Assembly (NCBI GenBank): GCA_947311845.1
Contig: CAMZMU010000052.1
Coordinates: 136,268,919-136,332,918 of the forward strand
From: Poa pratensis
Lineage: Eukaryota; Streptophyta; Magnoliopsida; Poales; Poaceae
Reading direction: 5' to 3'
DNA: 64,000 nt
Positions 45,881 through 57,458 of the stretch are shown in pieces. The notes under the pieces are model-generated. The model was not told the origin of the DNA. It saw only the letters and a list, made by a program, of their open reading frames with translations, and made no database searches. Each line of letters starts with the position of its first letter. Positions within the stretch are counted from its first letter, which is position 1. The position numbers and the translations under genes are program-made.

Positions 45881-48800
45881 TAAGAGTGCGGGAAGAAGTC
45901 GGGATACTCTCACGGAGACTAGACTCTCTTTCCCAAGTTGCTTCTTCTTCGGAATGGTGCGACCACTGAATCTTGAGGAACTTGGTGGTCTTGTTACGGG
46001 TCTTCCTTTCGGCTTCATCCAGAACACGAATGGGTGCTCACGATAAGTGAGATCTTCCTGGAGATCCAGCTCTTCATGATTGACCCCATGGATAGGATCT
46101 TTGAAACACCGGCGAAGTTGAGAGACATGAAACACATCATGTACATTTGGAAAGATGACCGGTAACTCCAACTTATAAGAAAGATCTCCTCGCTTGGCCA
46201 GAACGGTGAAGGGCCAACATAGCGAGGGCCAATTTCCCTTTGATACCGAAGCGGCGAACGCCACGAAGGGGAGAGACGCGGAGATAAGCTTTATCACCAA
46301 TTTCATAGTGAATTTCCTGATGGTGCTTATCATAGTAGCTCTTCTGCCTAGACTGAGCAATCTTCAGATTCTCCCTTATGATTCTAACCTTCTCCTCAGC
46401 TTCATTGATGATATCTGGACCAAAGAGTGCCCTCTCTCCGGTCTCAGACCAATTTAGAGGAGTGCGGCATTTTCTTCCATAGAGAACCTCAAATGGAGCC
46501 ATGCCCAGACTAGCTTGATAGCTATTGTTGTAGGAGAACTCCGCGAAAGGGAGATACTTTTCCCAATCCTTGCCAAAAGATTACACATGCCCTAAGCATG
46601 TCTTCCAAAACTTGGTTCACTCTTTCGGTCTGACCATCAGTTTGAGGATGGAAAGCGGTGCTGAAGTTAAGACGAGTTCCCATAGCAGTTTGGAAACTAG
46701 TCCAAAACTTGGAGGTGAATAGGCTTCCACGATCAGAAATTATCTTCTTGGGAATGCCGTGAAGGACGACGATACGAAGGTATACAGGTCTGCCAACTTG
46801 GCAGCTGTAATGTCACACGAACGGGAGGAAGTGAGCCACTTTTGATAGTCGATCAATGATGACCCAATGGCATCATGTCCCTTTGGAGACTTCGGCAGAC
46901 CAGTAATGAAGTCCATACCAATTTCATCCCATTTCCACTCGGGATAGCAATAGGGTGAAGAGTGCCGGCAGGCCTTTGATGTTCAGCCTTTACCCGTCGA
47001 CAGGTGTCGCATTCAGCAACATACTTGGCAATTTCCCGTTTCATCCGAGTCCACCAGAATTGTGGCCGAAGGTCTTGGTACATTTTGGTACTACCGGGAT
47101 GAATAGAGAGAGGAGATTCATGAGCTTCTTGGAGGATCAACTCCCTCAATTTTCGTTTCTTTGGCACTACCAAGCGGTCACCAAAATAAACAACTCCGGA
47201 TTCATTGACAGAAAAACATTTGGCCTTCCCGCTAGCAATGTTCTCCTTGATTTTTAATACCCTTGTCACGCTTTGAGCATCCTTAATCTGGTCCAAGAGT
47301 AGATTTGATCTCCAGATTTGCAAGGTAGCCGGAGGAACAATTTCCAGGTTCAAACGGGCAAACTCTTCATGAGGCAGGTTGGGCCTTCTCAATCATCAGA
47401 TTGTTGCAATAGGACTTCCGACTTAGCGCGTCAGCCACGACGTTTGCTTTGCCGGGTTGATAGTTCAGACTCACATTGTAGTCCGTGATTAACTCCAACC
47501 AACGCCTTTGCCTGAGATTTAAATCCGGCTGGGTGAAGAGGTACTTCAGACTCTTGTGATCCGAGAAGATCTCGCAACGGTTACCAAACAGGTATGGTCT
47601 CCATTGCTTCAAAGCATAGACCACGCGGCAAGTTCTAGATCATGAGTTGGGTAATTGAGCTCATGCGGCTTAAGTTGGCGAGAAGCATATGCCACCACAT
47701 GGCCATCTTGCATTAGCACACAGCCCAAACCTTGTAGAGAGGCGTCACAGAAGACGACGAAATCCTTGCTTGTGTCCGGCAGGACAAGCACAGGAGCGGA
47801 CGTGAGCTTGGCTTTCAGTGTTTGAAACTCTCTTCAGCTTCGGCCGACCATACAAACTTTTTATCCTTCTTGAGAAGGTCAGTCAGGGCCTTGGCTATCT
47901 TGGAGAAACCTTCGATGAATCGGCGGTAGTAACCCGCCAATCCGAGAAAGCTACGAATGTCCTTGACTGACATTGGAGTTTTCCAATCCAAATGGACTGA
48001 ATCTTGTCAGGAATGACAGCCACACCATTGCGGATATCACATGACCAAGGAAGACAAGATTATCCAACCAAAACTCACACTTGGAGAACTTGGCATAGAG
48101 GCGGTGTTCTCGAAGTCTTGTCAGAACCAAACGAAGATGTTCCTCATGCTCTTCATTGGTTTTGGAATAGATGAGGATGTCATCAATGTAAATGACGACA
48201 AACTTGTCAAGATAATCCATGAAGAGAGTTCATGAGCCTCATGAAAGTAGCTGGGCATTTGTGAGACCAAAGGACATGACGGTATACTCATATGAGCCAT
48301 AACGAGTAACAAATGCCGTCTTTGGAATATCCTCCTTTCTGATTTTTATCTGATGGTAGCCTGACCTCAGATCCATCTTGGAGAATACCGTTGCACCAGC
48401 TAACTGATCCAACAGATCATTGATGCGAGGAATAGGATACTTGTTCTTGATTGTCACCGCATTCAACGGTCGATAGTCAGAGACTAGACGAGGCACGGTA
48501 GAATCCCTCTTCTTGACAAAGAGTACCGGACAACCCCAAGGTGAACTGCTAGGCTGGATGAACTCCTTAGCTAACAGCTGATCAATTTGCTCTTTCAACA
48601 GAGCCAACTCTTCCACCGGCATACGGTAGGGCTTCTTGGAAATTGGAGCGTACCGGGAAGTAGATCTATGACAAACTCCACACTTCGGTCAGGAGGCATG
48701 CCAGGCAATTCTTCCGGGAACACATCCGGGAAGTCACACACCACGTGTATGTCCTGGATTTCAGGAGGGGATTCGCCTTCCATAAAGCAAAGGAGAATCT

Positions 48801-49145
48801 CAGGTGAGGGGTACGATGGCGGACGGAGGTATTGATGTTGCAGGCCAATACTTCACAATGTCACCGGAAGGAGCGGTCACAGTAATGGTCTTGGCGCACA
48901 GTCGAGATTAGCCTGGTATTTGGTAGCCAGTTCATGCCCAGTATGACATCAATGCCTTTGGACTTCAGAGCTACCAAGGCATAAGGAAAGACAAGGAACC
49001 TATATTAATCTGGACCTCAGGAGTAACCCCATCGGTTTGCCATTTGGAACCAGGAGTAGCGATCACCAAGGAGGCTCATTTTCTCGAACGGTATTTTGTG
49101 GTCTTTTGCAAAGCTATGGATATGAATGAATGCGATGCTCCAGAG
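45881..49145 (-). pseudogene. Tekay-2 pol
   Basis: Same domain order as Tekay-1 (protease, RT with [10 protein letters not shown] near 48190, RNase H, integrase, chromodomain remnant) but split into at least eight short frames by small deletions. Examples are near 48655, 48235, 48000, 47640, 47380 and 46800. The RT part keeps the [14 protein letters not shown] stretch that Tekay-1 has lost a base from. Part of the chromodomain region near 46000-45950 is recognisable. Non-functional as read. Confidence 0.9.
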
Positions 49146-50275
49146 TCAAACAAAACTAGCTGTATTGCCGTTGATTCGTAACTCACCCATAAGAACGCCG
49201 GGGTCCTCTTCAGCTTCTTCAGCAGAGATGTGGTTCAGGCGACCACGCACAATAGGTCCAGCCTTGCCAGTTGGAGTGGCAGGGGCTCGTGCAGGAGTTA
49301 TCGCGAGAGGTGCCTTCTGGGGGCACTCCCTGGAGTAGTGACCAGCCTGGCCACAGGTGTAGCAAGTGAGTCCAGGTGGAGCAGGTAGCATAGGACGGTA
49401 CCCACTCCGCCTACCCAAGTGTCGAAGTAGTGGGGCGCGGAGGAGGTGGCCTATATCCTGCGCTCTCGGCATGAATGGAGCACGAGGTACGGCGCTGTAG
49501 GGAACAAACACCCTGCGCTTCTTGCTCTCAGAACCCGAGGAACTCTGGTGGTCCCCATGTGCGGGCCTCTTGGAAGCTTCAAGTTCCTTTCTTCCTTGCT
49601 CAAGAGTGAAAGCCTGGTTGAACAGCTCCTGATAGGTCTGGAACCTGAAGGGCACAACTCATAGCGGAGCTGCGGAGTCAGACCCTTGCGGAACAGCTCT
49701 TGCTTGTCAGCATCATTGGTCACGTCCCTTGGGGCGTAACGAGAGAGATGGTTGAACTCACGACCATAAGTGCGGAGGTCCATCCGTCCCTGTTGCAAAT
49801 CCAGGAACTCCCTCCTCTTCAAGTCCATGATCGGCTGGGAATGTACTCCGCACGGAAGGCAGTGCGGAAATCAGCCCAGGTGAAGACATGGTTGGCTGGA
49901 AACAAAGCCACATGGCTTTCCCACCAACAGCCAGCAGCACCAACCAAGAGATAGGTGGCAAAGTTGACTTGCTCCGCCAATGGGACATGAAGCGCGGAGA
50001 ACTTGCGCTCCAAGCACGAAGCCAATCATCAGCTTCCAGTGGCTCCTTAGCATCAGCAAAGGTGGGTGGCTGCGAGCGCAGGAACTCAGTGAGAGTGTTG
50101 CACTCGTTCCTCCGTGCATTCTGCTGCACCAACTGCTCAAGCAAGCGCTCATTGCGCCCACGGTTCTCCTCAATGGCCATCAAGACCTCAGCCATCGAGG
50201 GTGGTGGCGGCAGATCATCCTCATCATCATTGTGGTTACCGCGACCACCACGGCCTCCACGCCTCCTCGAGCCAT
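49146..50275 (-). pseudogene. Tekay-2 gag
   Basis: ATG at 50275 (minus), with a 1-base deletion already near codon 6 compared with Tekay-1. The gag core (AEQVNFATYLLVGAAGCWWESHV, MDLKRREFLDLQQG) and zinc knuckle CYTCGQAGHYSRECP (near 49350) are present in different frames. It ends next to the protease start. Confidence 0.88.
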
Positions 50276-50836
50276 TCTGGAGATTTGACAATGACACGTT
50301 AGTATCTTTCTCCGAATGGTCGAACAATAGCATTAGCGTCTACACAAGTACACAGACTAGGGACGATAATACTTTGCGAGAAGGAAAACAACAAGATAGA
50401 ACTTGGGTCAAAGATCAGCATCATGTGCTACTAGTGAGAGTTAAGAAATCACAACTTAACACACTCTAGTTGACACAATCCGGGACCTTATGTTCAAGTC
50501 CGTGGGTTAAAACCCAAAGAAAGGATCAAATGATTTGCTCGGTAGAAACATCTGAGTTGATTTGGGATTGCAACGCAGCGGGAGCAACGTGACACATAAC
50601 ACTAAAGGTCGAACCCACCCCGTTTCTAATCATTTTGAAGTAACAGACGAGGAGTAAAACCTTTAAATCAAATCGAGGTAAGATTGCTCCGAGATTAGAG
50701 GGTAACCAGATAAGGAGTAAAAAGAATCCTAAGATGGTTTTCACAACTCATTTTTAGGTTAAAATATTTTCACAAACACTAGACTCAACATCGACCAGTA
50801 GAAGGGTTTCCTACAGGCAGTACTGCTCTGATACCA
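50276..50836 (-). other. Tekay-2 leader and primer-binding site
   Basis: The leader corresponds to 18831-19380 of Tekay-1. The primer site TGGTATCAGAGC (minus) is at plus 50825-50836, three bases from the LTR. No other feature is seen in the leader. Confidence 0.85.
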
Positions 50837-50839
50837 ACT

Positions 50840-53800
50840 TGTGGCGCCCCGACCCGACTGTATACAGTGATGCTGTGTGTCACCGGTTAAGCGATACAAC
50901 CGGAGGTTACGGGTTTACCAATCCCCGGCCAAAACCTTTGGCAGGCGTTGCTCGGAATGGATCATCGGCAACAACACCCCGATTGATGCCTTAACACAGG
51001 CACAACCCTCAATGCATAATAGAGAGATCAAGACTTGTGGAACAACTGGCACATCACAGACTCTACGACACAAATCATATAGTTCAACTCTTATAATAGA
51101 GAAAGATAGCAAATGACAACCAGAGGTCACAGACCCAACATTACAACAAGCGGAAGCAATTAGGTTGTTCTAAACAACAAGATCCAAATATGGCCTAAGA
51201 GGCCTACAGATAAACATCACAGCGCCAGCTGTTCCGGATGTCCCAAGCTGCCACCTGGGAACCCCAGACTACTCGTCGACGTCCACAAAGAACCCACCTT
51301 CGAGGTCGGTGAAGTCCTCCTCTGAAACAAAACAAACGACGTTGAGTTCGACGAACTCGCAAGATTATATAGAGCTTTAGCTCGATGAGGCTTTCAAAGT
51401 TATATGGCTGTTTTGCATAAAGCTGATTTTATTTATGAAAACATAACTCAAAGGCATCGACTATTCAGAGTATTTTCAAAAGAGGTAAGAAGTACTCTTT
51501 CTTTCATCACCTTTCTCAACATCAACCACATCAACCACTGTACCTGTTCATCAAAGGCACCTCCCCGAATCACCCTCGAGGAAGCTCACCTTGCATTGTG
51601 AGTGGTACCTCTAGTACCCAGTTTTTAATCATTCCGTTAAAGTTATTCTATGATCTTACCTTCACTTCCCAAGTTCGTCCATAACCGCGGACACGGCTTT
51701 TCGAAAAGATTTAACCCTGCAGGGGTGTACAAATGTTTGCCACGCGTACCGTCCGGCCCATTACCTAGCTTAGCTCTCTTCCTTGGAAAGCCGGCTGGGT
51801 GGGAGCGGTGTCGACTTCTCCCCGTTAAGGACTTTCCAGGATCATCAGTGGCGGCAGGACTGCCAGGATCACAACACCCCGCCCCACGGCCACTCATTTT
51901 CCTAACACCACCATCCTCATCTCAGTTCACCACCATCATCACGCACGCGCAAATGGAAGCCCGAACTAGAGGACCCTGGCTAGCCCCGCCGAGTTATTTA
52001 GTCTATGAGGGTTCCTGCAATGCATAGGCCTCACGCATGGTTGCACGCTCAGTCTTGGTTCAAGAGGTATAGAACTCGCACCTAGGCGGCGAGAACGAGA
52101 CAAAACACCACAACCACAGTGGCCTCTCATCCCCACCTTTAAGCATTTTATTATCCGTCACCACAATTTCTCCACCATCATTCTCATCTCATCACCTGTT
52201 TCCAACAACCATCCACCATATAGCTATGCAATTAACTAAGCATGGCTAAGCATCAACATAGCATAGTAAGTATCTCGGCCAAAATACAATCCTATGGATA
52301 TAGGAGGGAAACAGGTATTGGCATCGGAATCTTAATGCAACTATAGGATACTCTAATCCAATAAAATTGACATTTGGAACCGCATGCAATATTATAGTGG
52401 AGAAAATATTTGCGGAAACATAGGATAAGATATGCTCAGAGGGGGATTACGCTTGCCTTGCTCAACGTGTTGGTAGTACGGTCTTCGGGGTATTGTGGAG
52501 TAACCCCGGTTGCTTGATCTAACGAAAAACAAACATCGGGAGAGAACAATCAATCACCACACATATGCTTAACAAATGCAATGCGCAAACATATGATGAC
52601 ATGACATTTTAAATCCCCGAGAGGGGGATGATTTGACTATTCAGATTAAACGGAGTTCGGGTGCTTAGAGGGGCGCATCCTGGATATCCGTGAATTTAGG
52701 TCAGGAATTTTCTTACTTATTGATTACGGTCGTCGAGACCCTAGAATTTCACTTGTAGATGCTATGACAAGATGATGTGGAAGATGCAGGGTCTTCGCGA
52801 TTTAATAAACATGATATCCATTTAACTGTTGGTTCACGAATTTCTGGACATTCGGGTATAACACAGCATTTTTCGGATGAGCCAAAGAAATACGATTTAT
52901 CACATTTTATTTCCTATTTTAATTATGTCCTGATTATAAGTTAAACCAACATAGAACAGTTACTTACCCAAAGTTGGAGAGACAAAAACTTAAACAGGAA
53001 TATTTCTGTATTGGACCAATTCGGAATATCCGACTTTTACAACATCGGAATATCCGATCGACGCGACCTCACGAAAATTTGGCTAAGGACCTGGACTACG
53101 CGCGCTGGAATAGCTCGGAAAATCCGAGTTTCCTCGGCTTCGGATTATCCGAGCGAGTGGAAACAGGGAGCGGCCAGTGTGCTGGAACTAACCGGATAAT
53201 CCGGTGCGGCTTGAACCGGAATTTCCGACGGAGACGGCACACGCACGGCGACGGTGAGCTCCACGAGCTCGAACTACGGGTCGCGAGCGAAGAGGAGGAG
53301 GGCACGGGGATGACCAGCAGGCTCACCCTGAGACGTACGAGTGCTTGGGGAGGCAGGGGAGGCGACGACCGCGACGAACTCATCCGCGGCGGCTCCCAGA
53401 CGGCGGCGGCGAAGTAGGGGACGGCGACGGCGATTTAGGTCGCCCCAGCTCGATTCCGGCGGTGGGGAGGAGGAACACGGCGCGTGGAAGCGATTGTTGG
53501 TCTTCACACTTCTTGGGGCTGCTTCAATCACCGGCAAGGAGGCGGCGCATCACGGCGGCCATGACGGCTCGGTGGGTGAGCAGGGAAGGAGAAGAAAAGG
53601 GAGCGGGGCAAGTGGGGATGGGGAGCAGAGGGGGCCCCGGGTGCTTGTCCTCGTTCTTGGCAGGTGGGGGCAGAGAGGAGGGCCAGGCGAGCACGGCGAG
53701 CTCGAGCTGGTCCGGCGGTAGCCGCTGCTGCGGTCGCTACAGCTCGAAGAACAAGGATTTTTGCGAAAACCCCCTCGCTAACCTTTTTACCATCACGGAT

Positions 53801-54326
53801 AGGTCCTCCTCAAATTACAACGGAGCCCTTTTCTGTTTCTTTAGAACCAGTAGCGTTTCTCTGATTTAATTGAGGCACCCAAAACATTTTATAAAAATAT
53901 GAGAAAATTCTGGTAGCCTCCCCATATAGTATAGAAGCACCACAAAAATTGGCGTCTCAAAATAAAATTGTTTGGACAACTTTTGTTCATAGGGTTCATT
54001 TAAGGCATTTTGCTAAAATTCAAAATGTTGCTCCTTTAACAATTTGGAGCAAGTGCAAAATATTATTTTGGAGCTCTTGGAACTTCCTTGACCAATAGGA
54101 GATGTCAAAGTAATTTTAGTTTGCAAGATTGAGTGCCTTCACTGTTTTGAAATTGGTTTAAACAAGTTTGGCATTTGTTTTTGAATGTTGCCAATTCCAC
54201 CACAATTCCCTAGCAACAACAACAATTCCCTAGCAACAACATGATGCATGTATGCCATGATGCAAGGAACACAAAAAGTGGAAAAATTACACAGGTTTTC
54301 CAGGTTCTCAACTTCGGGCTGTTACA
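50840..54326 (-). repeat. 5' LTR of Tekay-2
   Basis: 3,487 bp. It lacks Helitron-2 and about 250 bases present in the other LTR. At 52931-52960 a short sequence (TGATTATAAGTTAAACC...) stands where those bases should be, suggesting a deletion with filler. It contains the GC-rich block (53.2-53.75 kb) and the palindrome cluster (53021-53228). Confidence 0.92.
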
Positions 54327-54331
54327 ATCTC

Positions 54332-54757
54332 CTTCTCCATGTCGTTGATGACATCAGGCAGCTCGGTCCGACGTTCCTGCACTACATGATGTCGTTCGAA
54401 AGGCAGAACGGTGTCATGAAAGGATACGTTCGCAACAGGGCCCGTCCAGACGCAAGCATGGCCAAGGGATTTTTAACCTACGAGTGCATCTCCTTCTGCC
54501 AGAATTATCTAAGGACCGAGAACGAGGATGTCGGTCTGCCCACCAGGACACACCTCGGCAGGCTCGATGGAGTTGGTCACCACGACGGCTACCGCTCAAT
54601 CTTTGTCGGCGTTCATGGTAAAAAAGACGACCTCGACAGGGCTCACCGGGTCACGCTACAACACTTAAAAGTGACCGAATATTTTGTGGAAGAGCACAAA
54701 ATCTTAATCGAGCAGAATTACGTCGACATGAGACGCAGAGGAAGAAGGGAGACGTAA
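54332..54757 (+). pseudogene. CACTA TNP2 transposase, C-terminal part
   Basis: Continues the TNP2 frame exactly after Tekay-2 and its 5 bp duplication: LLHVVDDIRQLGPTFLHYMMSFERQNG, then VRNRARPDASMAKGF and TYECISFCQNYL. It ends at a stop at 54755-54757. The sequence after it stays coding-like in another frame, so a frameshift near 54757 probably separates it from the next part. Confidence 0.88.
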
Positions 54758-54776
54758 TCAAGAGCACAACTCCAGC

Positions 54777-55486
54777 TTGACGTGTTGGTTAAAGAAAAGG
54801 CAACTGCTTGAAGCAGAGAGCAGGAAGCCATCTACGGAAGAGGAAAAACTCATATTCTCCTTATCACAGTGCCCCGGGCAGAACGTAAAGACCTATCAGT
54901 CGTATGACATCGGCGGTTTCAGATTCTGCACTGAGGAAAAGGACAGGTATAGCGAATATCAAAACTCAGGAGTAACTATGCTATCCTACGCCGATGACGA
55001 GGCTACTGTCAAGGAAATATTCTTCGGAAGGATCGAGGAGATATGGGAGCTCAACTACTGTGGAGAGTTGGTGCCAATGTTCCGTGTGAGTTGGGCCAAG
55101 GACGTCGTCAAAGAAGACCGTATTTTACCACCATGGTTATACCCGATGCCAAATCGAAGAACGTCTCCGCAAAAAATGAGCCATGGGTACTTGCTAGCCA
55201 AGTTGAGCAATGCTTCTTCATTACCAACCCGTCAAAGCCTAGCCGTGTTGTCGTGAGGAGGGGCAAGAGGAGCATCATCGGAATGGAAGGAGACGCCACC
55301 GAGGAAGACTTGGACAACGAGCCAAAGATCGAGGAGGAATTCGACAAGTTCTTCGACATGCCTACTACTAGTACACAAAGAAGTAAGACCTCCCTACCTA
55401 CTAAAGGTTGTCCGTTCACGCGAAGAAATCTCAAGGTGACCGGCCTAAAGTTTTCAACCGCGAAGAAGGGAAAGAAGAGAAGCTAG
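54777..55486 (+). pseudogene. CACTA transposase downstream part (DUF4216-like)
   Basis: Begins with FSLSQCPGQNVKTYQSYDIGG-type residues and includes FRFCTEEKDRYSEYQNSGVTM and EEIWELNYCGELVPMFRVSW, the pattern annotated as DUF4216 in plant CACTA transposases. Near 55125 the frame changes; the true continuation (VIPDAKSKNVSAKNEPWVLASQVEQCFF...) is in the next frame. It ends with an acidic then Lys-rich tail at the stop at 55484-55486. Confidence 0.75.
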
Positions 55487-55531
55487 CTCGCGGAACCAAC
55501 TAGACGAAGAATACTTTTTGGTGTATTTAAT

Positions 55532-55549
55532 TTGTGTGTGTGTGTGTGA
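55532..55549. repeat. (TG)n microsatellite
   Basis: About eight TG units after the CACTA transposase end. The following 150 bases repeat ATGAATTGAATATG / GTGTGAGACAATGCAAGTTTTTGAA motifs. Confidence 0.9.
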
Positions 55550-55708
55550 GACAATGGAAGCATATATATGTATGATCATGAATATGTACTAGACAATGCA
55601 AGTTTTTGAATATGTATGAGTCAATGAATTGAATATGTGTATGAATTGAATATACATTGTGTGTGAGACAATGCAAGTTTTTGAACCAAATTTTCAAGAA
55701 AAAAAGTT

Positions 55709-55790
55709 AAAAAAAAGTGAGTTTGCCAGGATTCAAACCTGGCTATCAGGGTTAATTCGTACTGTTGGAAACCACTGGGCTGTGTTGCTA
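55709..55790 (-). ncRNA. tRNA-like / SINE-like pol III segment
   Basis: On the minus strand: an A-box-like AGCCCAGTGG, then a B-box-like GGTTTGAATCC inside a perfect T-arm (CCAGG TTTGAAT CCTGG, plus 55726-55742), then TTTTTTTT (plus 55709-55716), a pol III terminator. No convincing acceptor stem closes it, so it is not called a tRNA gene. It lies in the 3' non-coding part of the CACTA transposase. Confidence 0.4.
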
Positions 55791-55841
55791 TTTGTGTCAT
55801 CAAACAGCAGCACAGCTTTTTAAATTTTGTACTAGACAATT

Positions 55842-55962
55842 CTGTGGCACACCGTTGGATTGGTGCGCCACAGAATCCTGCCTTTCTATGGCGCACCAAT
55901 CCAACGGTGCGCCACAGAATACAGCCTTTTTGTGGCGCACCCCTCCAACGGTGCGCCACAGA
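55842..55962. repeat. Internal cluster of CACTA subterminal-type motifs
   Basis: Six copies of the TGTGGCGCAC / TGCGCCACAG motif, in both orientations and paired with CCAATCCAACGG spacers, lie between the two CACTA genes, far from either end. Confidence 0.9.
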
Positions 55963-55984
55963 AATCTTTTGTGCCCACTTACAT

Positions 55985-56870
55985 GTGGGCCCGCCATCGC
56001 GCTGCGCCTCTTCATCCAAAATTCGCCAAGTCCCAAATTAACCGCGCGCTCGACGACCACCGTGCCCTCGCCGCCGGCAGCTCCCGCCCGCGCGCTCGAC
56101 GACCACCGCGTCCTCGCCGCCACTCCACCGCGCGCTCGGCAACCACCGCGTCCTCGCCGCCACTCCACCGCGTCCTCGCCGCCCCTGGAGCGCCCGAGCC
56201 GACGCCTCGCGCCCCTGGAACACGCCCGACATCCTCGCCACCGGCCCGCCACCTCGACGCCGACGCCGCCGACGCCCTCGACATCCCCTCTCCCTCCCCT
56301 CCACCATCCCCTCCCCGAGGTGCTGCTCCTTCCATCCCCTCTCCCTCCTCTCCACACCTGCACACAAGGTGTTTGGTCAAATGCCAATCCCATATTTTTA
56401 CAGAATTTGATTCATTTGGTTGTTGAGTGCTTGCTGCAAGTAGTTGCTAATGCTTCTAGTTGGTGCTAGTGGTGTTAGGAAAATTTTGGAGACCAAAAAA
56501 TTTAAAATTTTGCTAAGTTAAATATGGTCACTGTTTAAACATACCTACAAAAATGACTTCAATTAAGGTTCTAGATGTATTCAAAAAATTATTTCTGGGG
56601 TTAATTATGAAGTACTAACTTAGTACAAGAGATCCATGAGGGTTAATGTGAAATAGGATCAAGATTTGATGCTTTAGAAATGCTCCAAAGTTGGTACTTT
56701 TTAAAGGAAATGAAGATATATATGGATGTGAATTTTCTTTTTTTTTCCTGTGCAGACCACCGCTTCGACTACATCAACTATCTCCTCAACTACAGTTCCC
56801 CCTTTGGTGAGCTATTGGTTAACCCGGTGACCATGTGTTCTGTGCTACCACGACCATCGTGTCGTGGTTG
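55985..56870. repeat. GC-rich minisatellite and spacer before copy b
   Basis: At 56042-56190 a CGCGCTCGACGACCACCG...TCCTCGCCGCC unit is repeated three to four times. GC-rich Pro/Arg/Ala frames run to about 56370 and are not called. 56380-56870 is AT-rich with no gene. Confidence 0.65.
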
Positions 56871-57095
56871 TTTGTGTTCCGACCAGCGTGTCGTGTATGT
56901 GGATGTTGCCGCCGTAGATACCGGCAACATGATTTGTGAAATCTATGCAGGTAACCATGAGGCCCTTGAGTTTGCCGGAACGTCGATTAACTTCCGTTCT
57001 GCAAATTCGGGTACTCCATATGTCCCTTTTTTAGCAAAGGTCATGCCGAATTTTTTCGTGAATTTTGGCATGACTTTGCTAAAAATAGGACATGT
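56871..57095 (+). repeat. CACTA upstream module, copy b
   Basis: Repeats the module before TNP2 (TTGTTTGTGTTCCGACCA... ...TTTGCTAAAAATAGGACAT). It contains a strong imperfect stem: TTTTTAGCAAAGGTCATGCC and GGCATGACTTTGCTAAAAA, separated by about 20 bases (57029-57088). Confidence 0.88.
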
Positions 57096-57174
57096 GGAGA
57101 TGTGGATGTGGTATTGTGTTTGTTGTCGGCCGGCAGATGTGGATATGTGTTTGTTGTTGGCCGACCGGAGATGT

Positions 57175-57374
57175 CGGCAACATGATTTGTGAAATGTCTG
57201 CAGGTACCATGAGGCCCTTGAGTTTGCCGGAACGTCGATTAACTTCCGTTTCGGCAAATTCGGGTACTCCATATGTCCCTTTTTTAGCAAAGGTGATGCT
57301 GAAATTTTTCGTGAATTTTGGCATGTCTTTGCTAAAAACAAGACATATGGGGTATTGCGACTAATGCATGGGCC
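57175..57374 (+). repeat. CACTA upstream module, copy c (before the second gene)
   Basis: Third copy of the module, with the same hairpin in diverged form. It ends GCGACTAATGCATGGGCC at 57374, 84 bases before the ATG at 57459. TTTTTTCTTATAG just before that ATG resembles a splice acceptor. Confidence 0.88.
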
Positions 57375-57458
57375 GTGTATCTTAGTACTTAATTAAGTGA
57401 TTTTTTTCTTATATTTGGTGTACTAACTTCGACATTTTTTCTTATAGGTGAGACGAAC

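Larger units (their letters stand above)
40077..54326 (-). mobile_element. Tekay-2: chromovirus in CACTA TNP2
   Basis: Minus-strand Tekay-type element with perfect target duplication ATCTC (40072-40076 and 54327-54331). It is 14,250 bp including Helitron-2. Ends on the minus strand are TGTAACAGCCC and GGGCGCCACA. Primer site, leader, gag, pol and polypurine tract match Tekay-1. Its LTRs share only part of their sequence with Tekay-1. The coding region has many 1-base deletions. The LTRs differ clearly by substitutions and indels, so it is older than Tekay-1. Confidence 0.95.

Noticed and set aside
55715..55790. Functional tRNA gene
   Set aside because: T-arm and A/B boxes are present but no matching acceptor stem or clear anticodon arm.
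55800..56469. Overlapping 197-234 codon frames on both strands
   Set aside because: They cross the motif cluster and a GC-rich minisatellite; composition is simple and no domain is visible.
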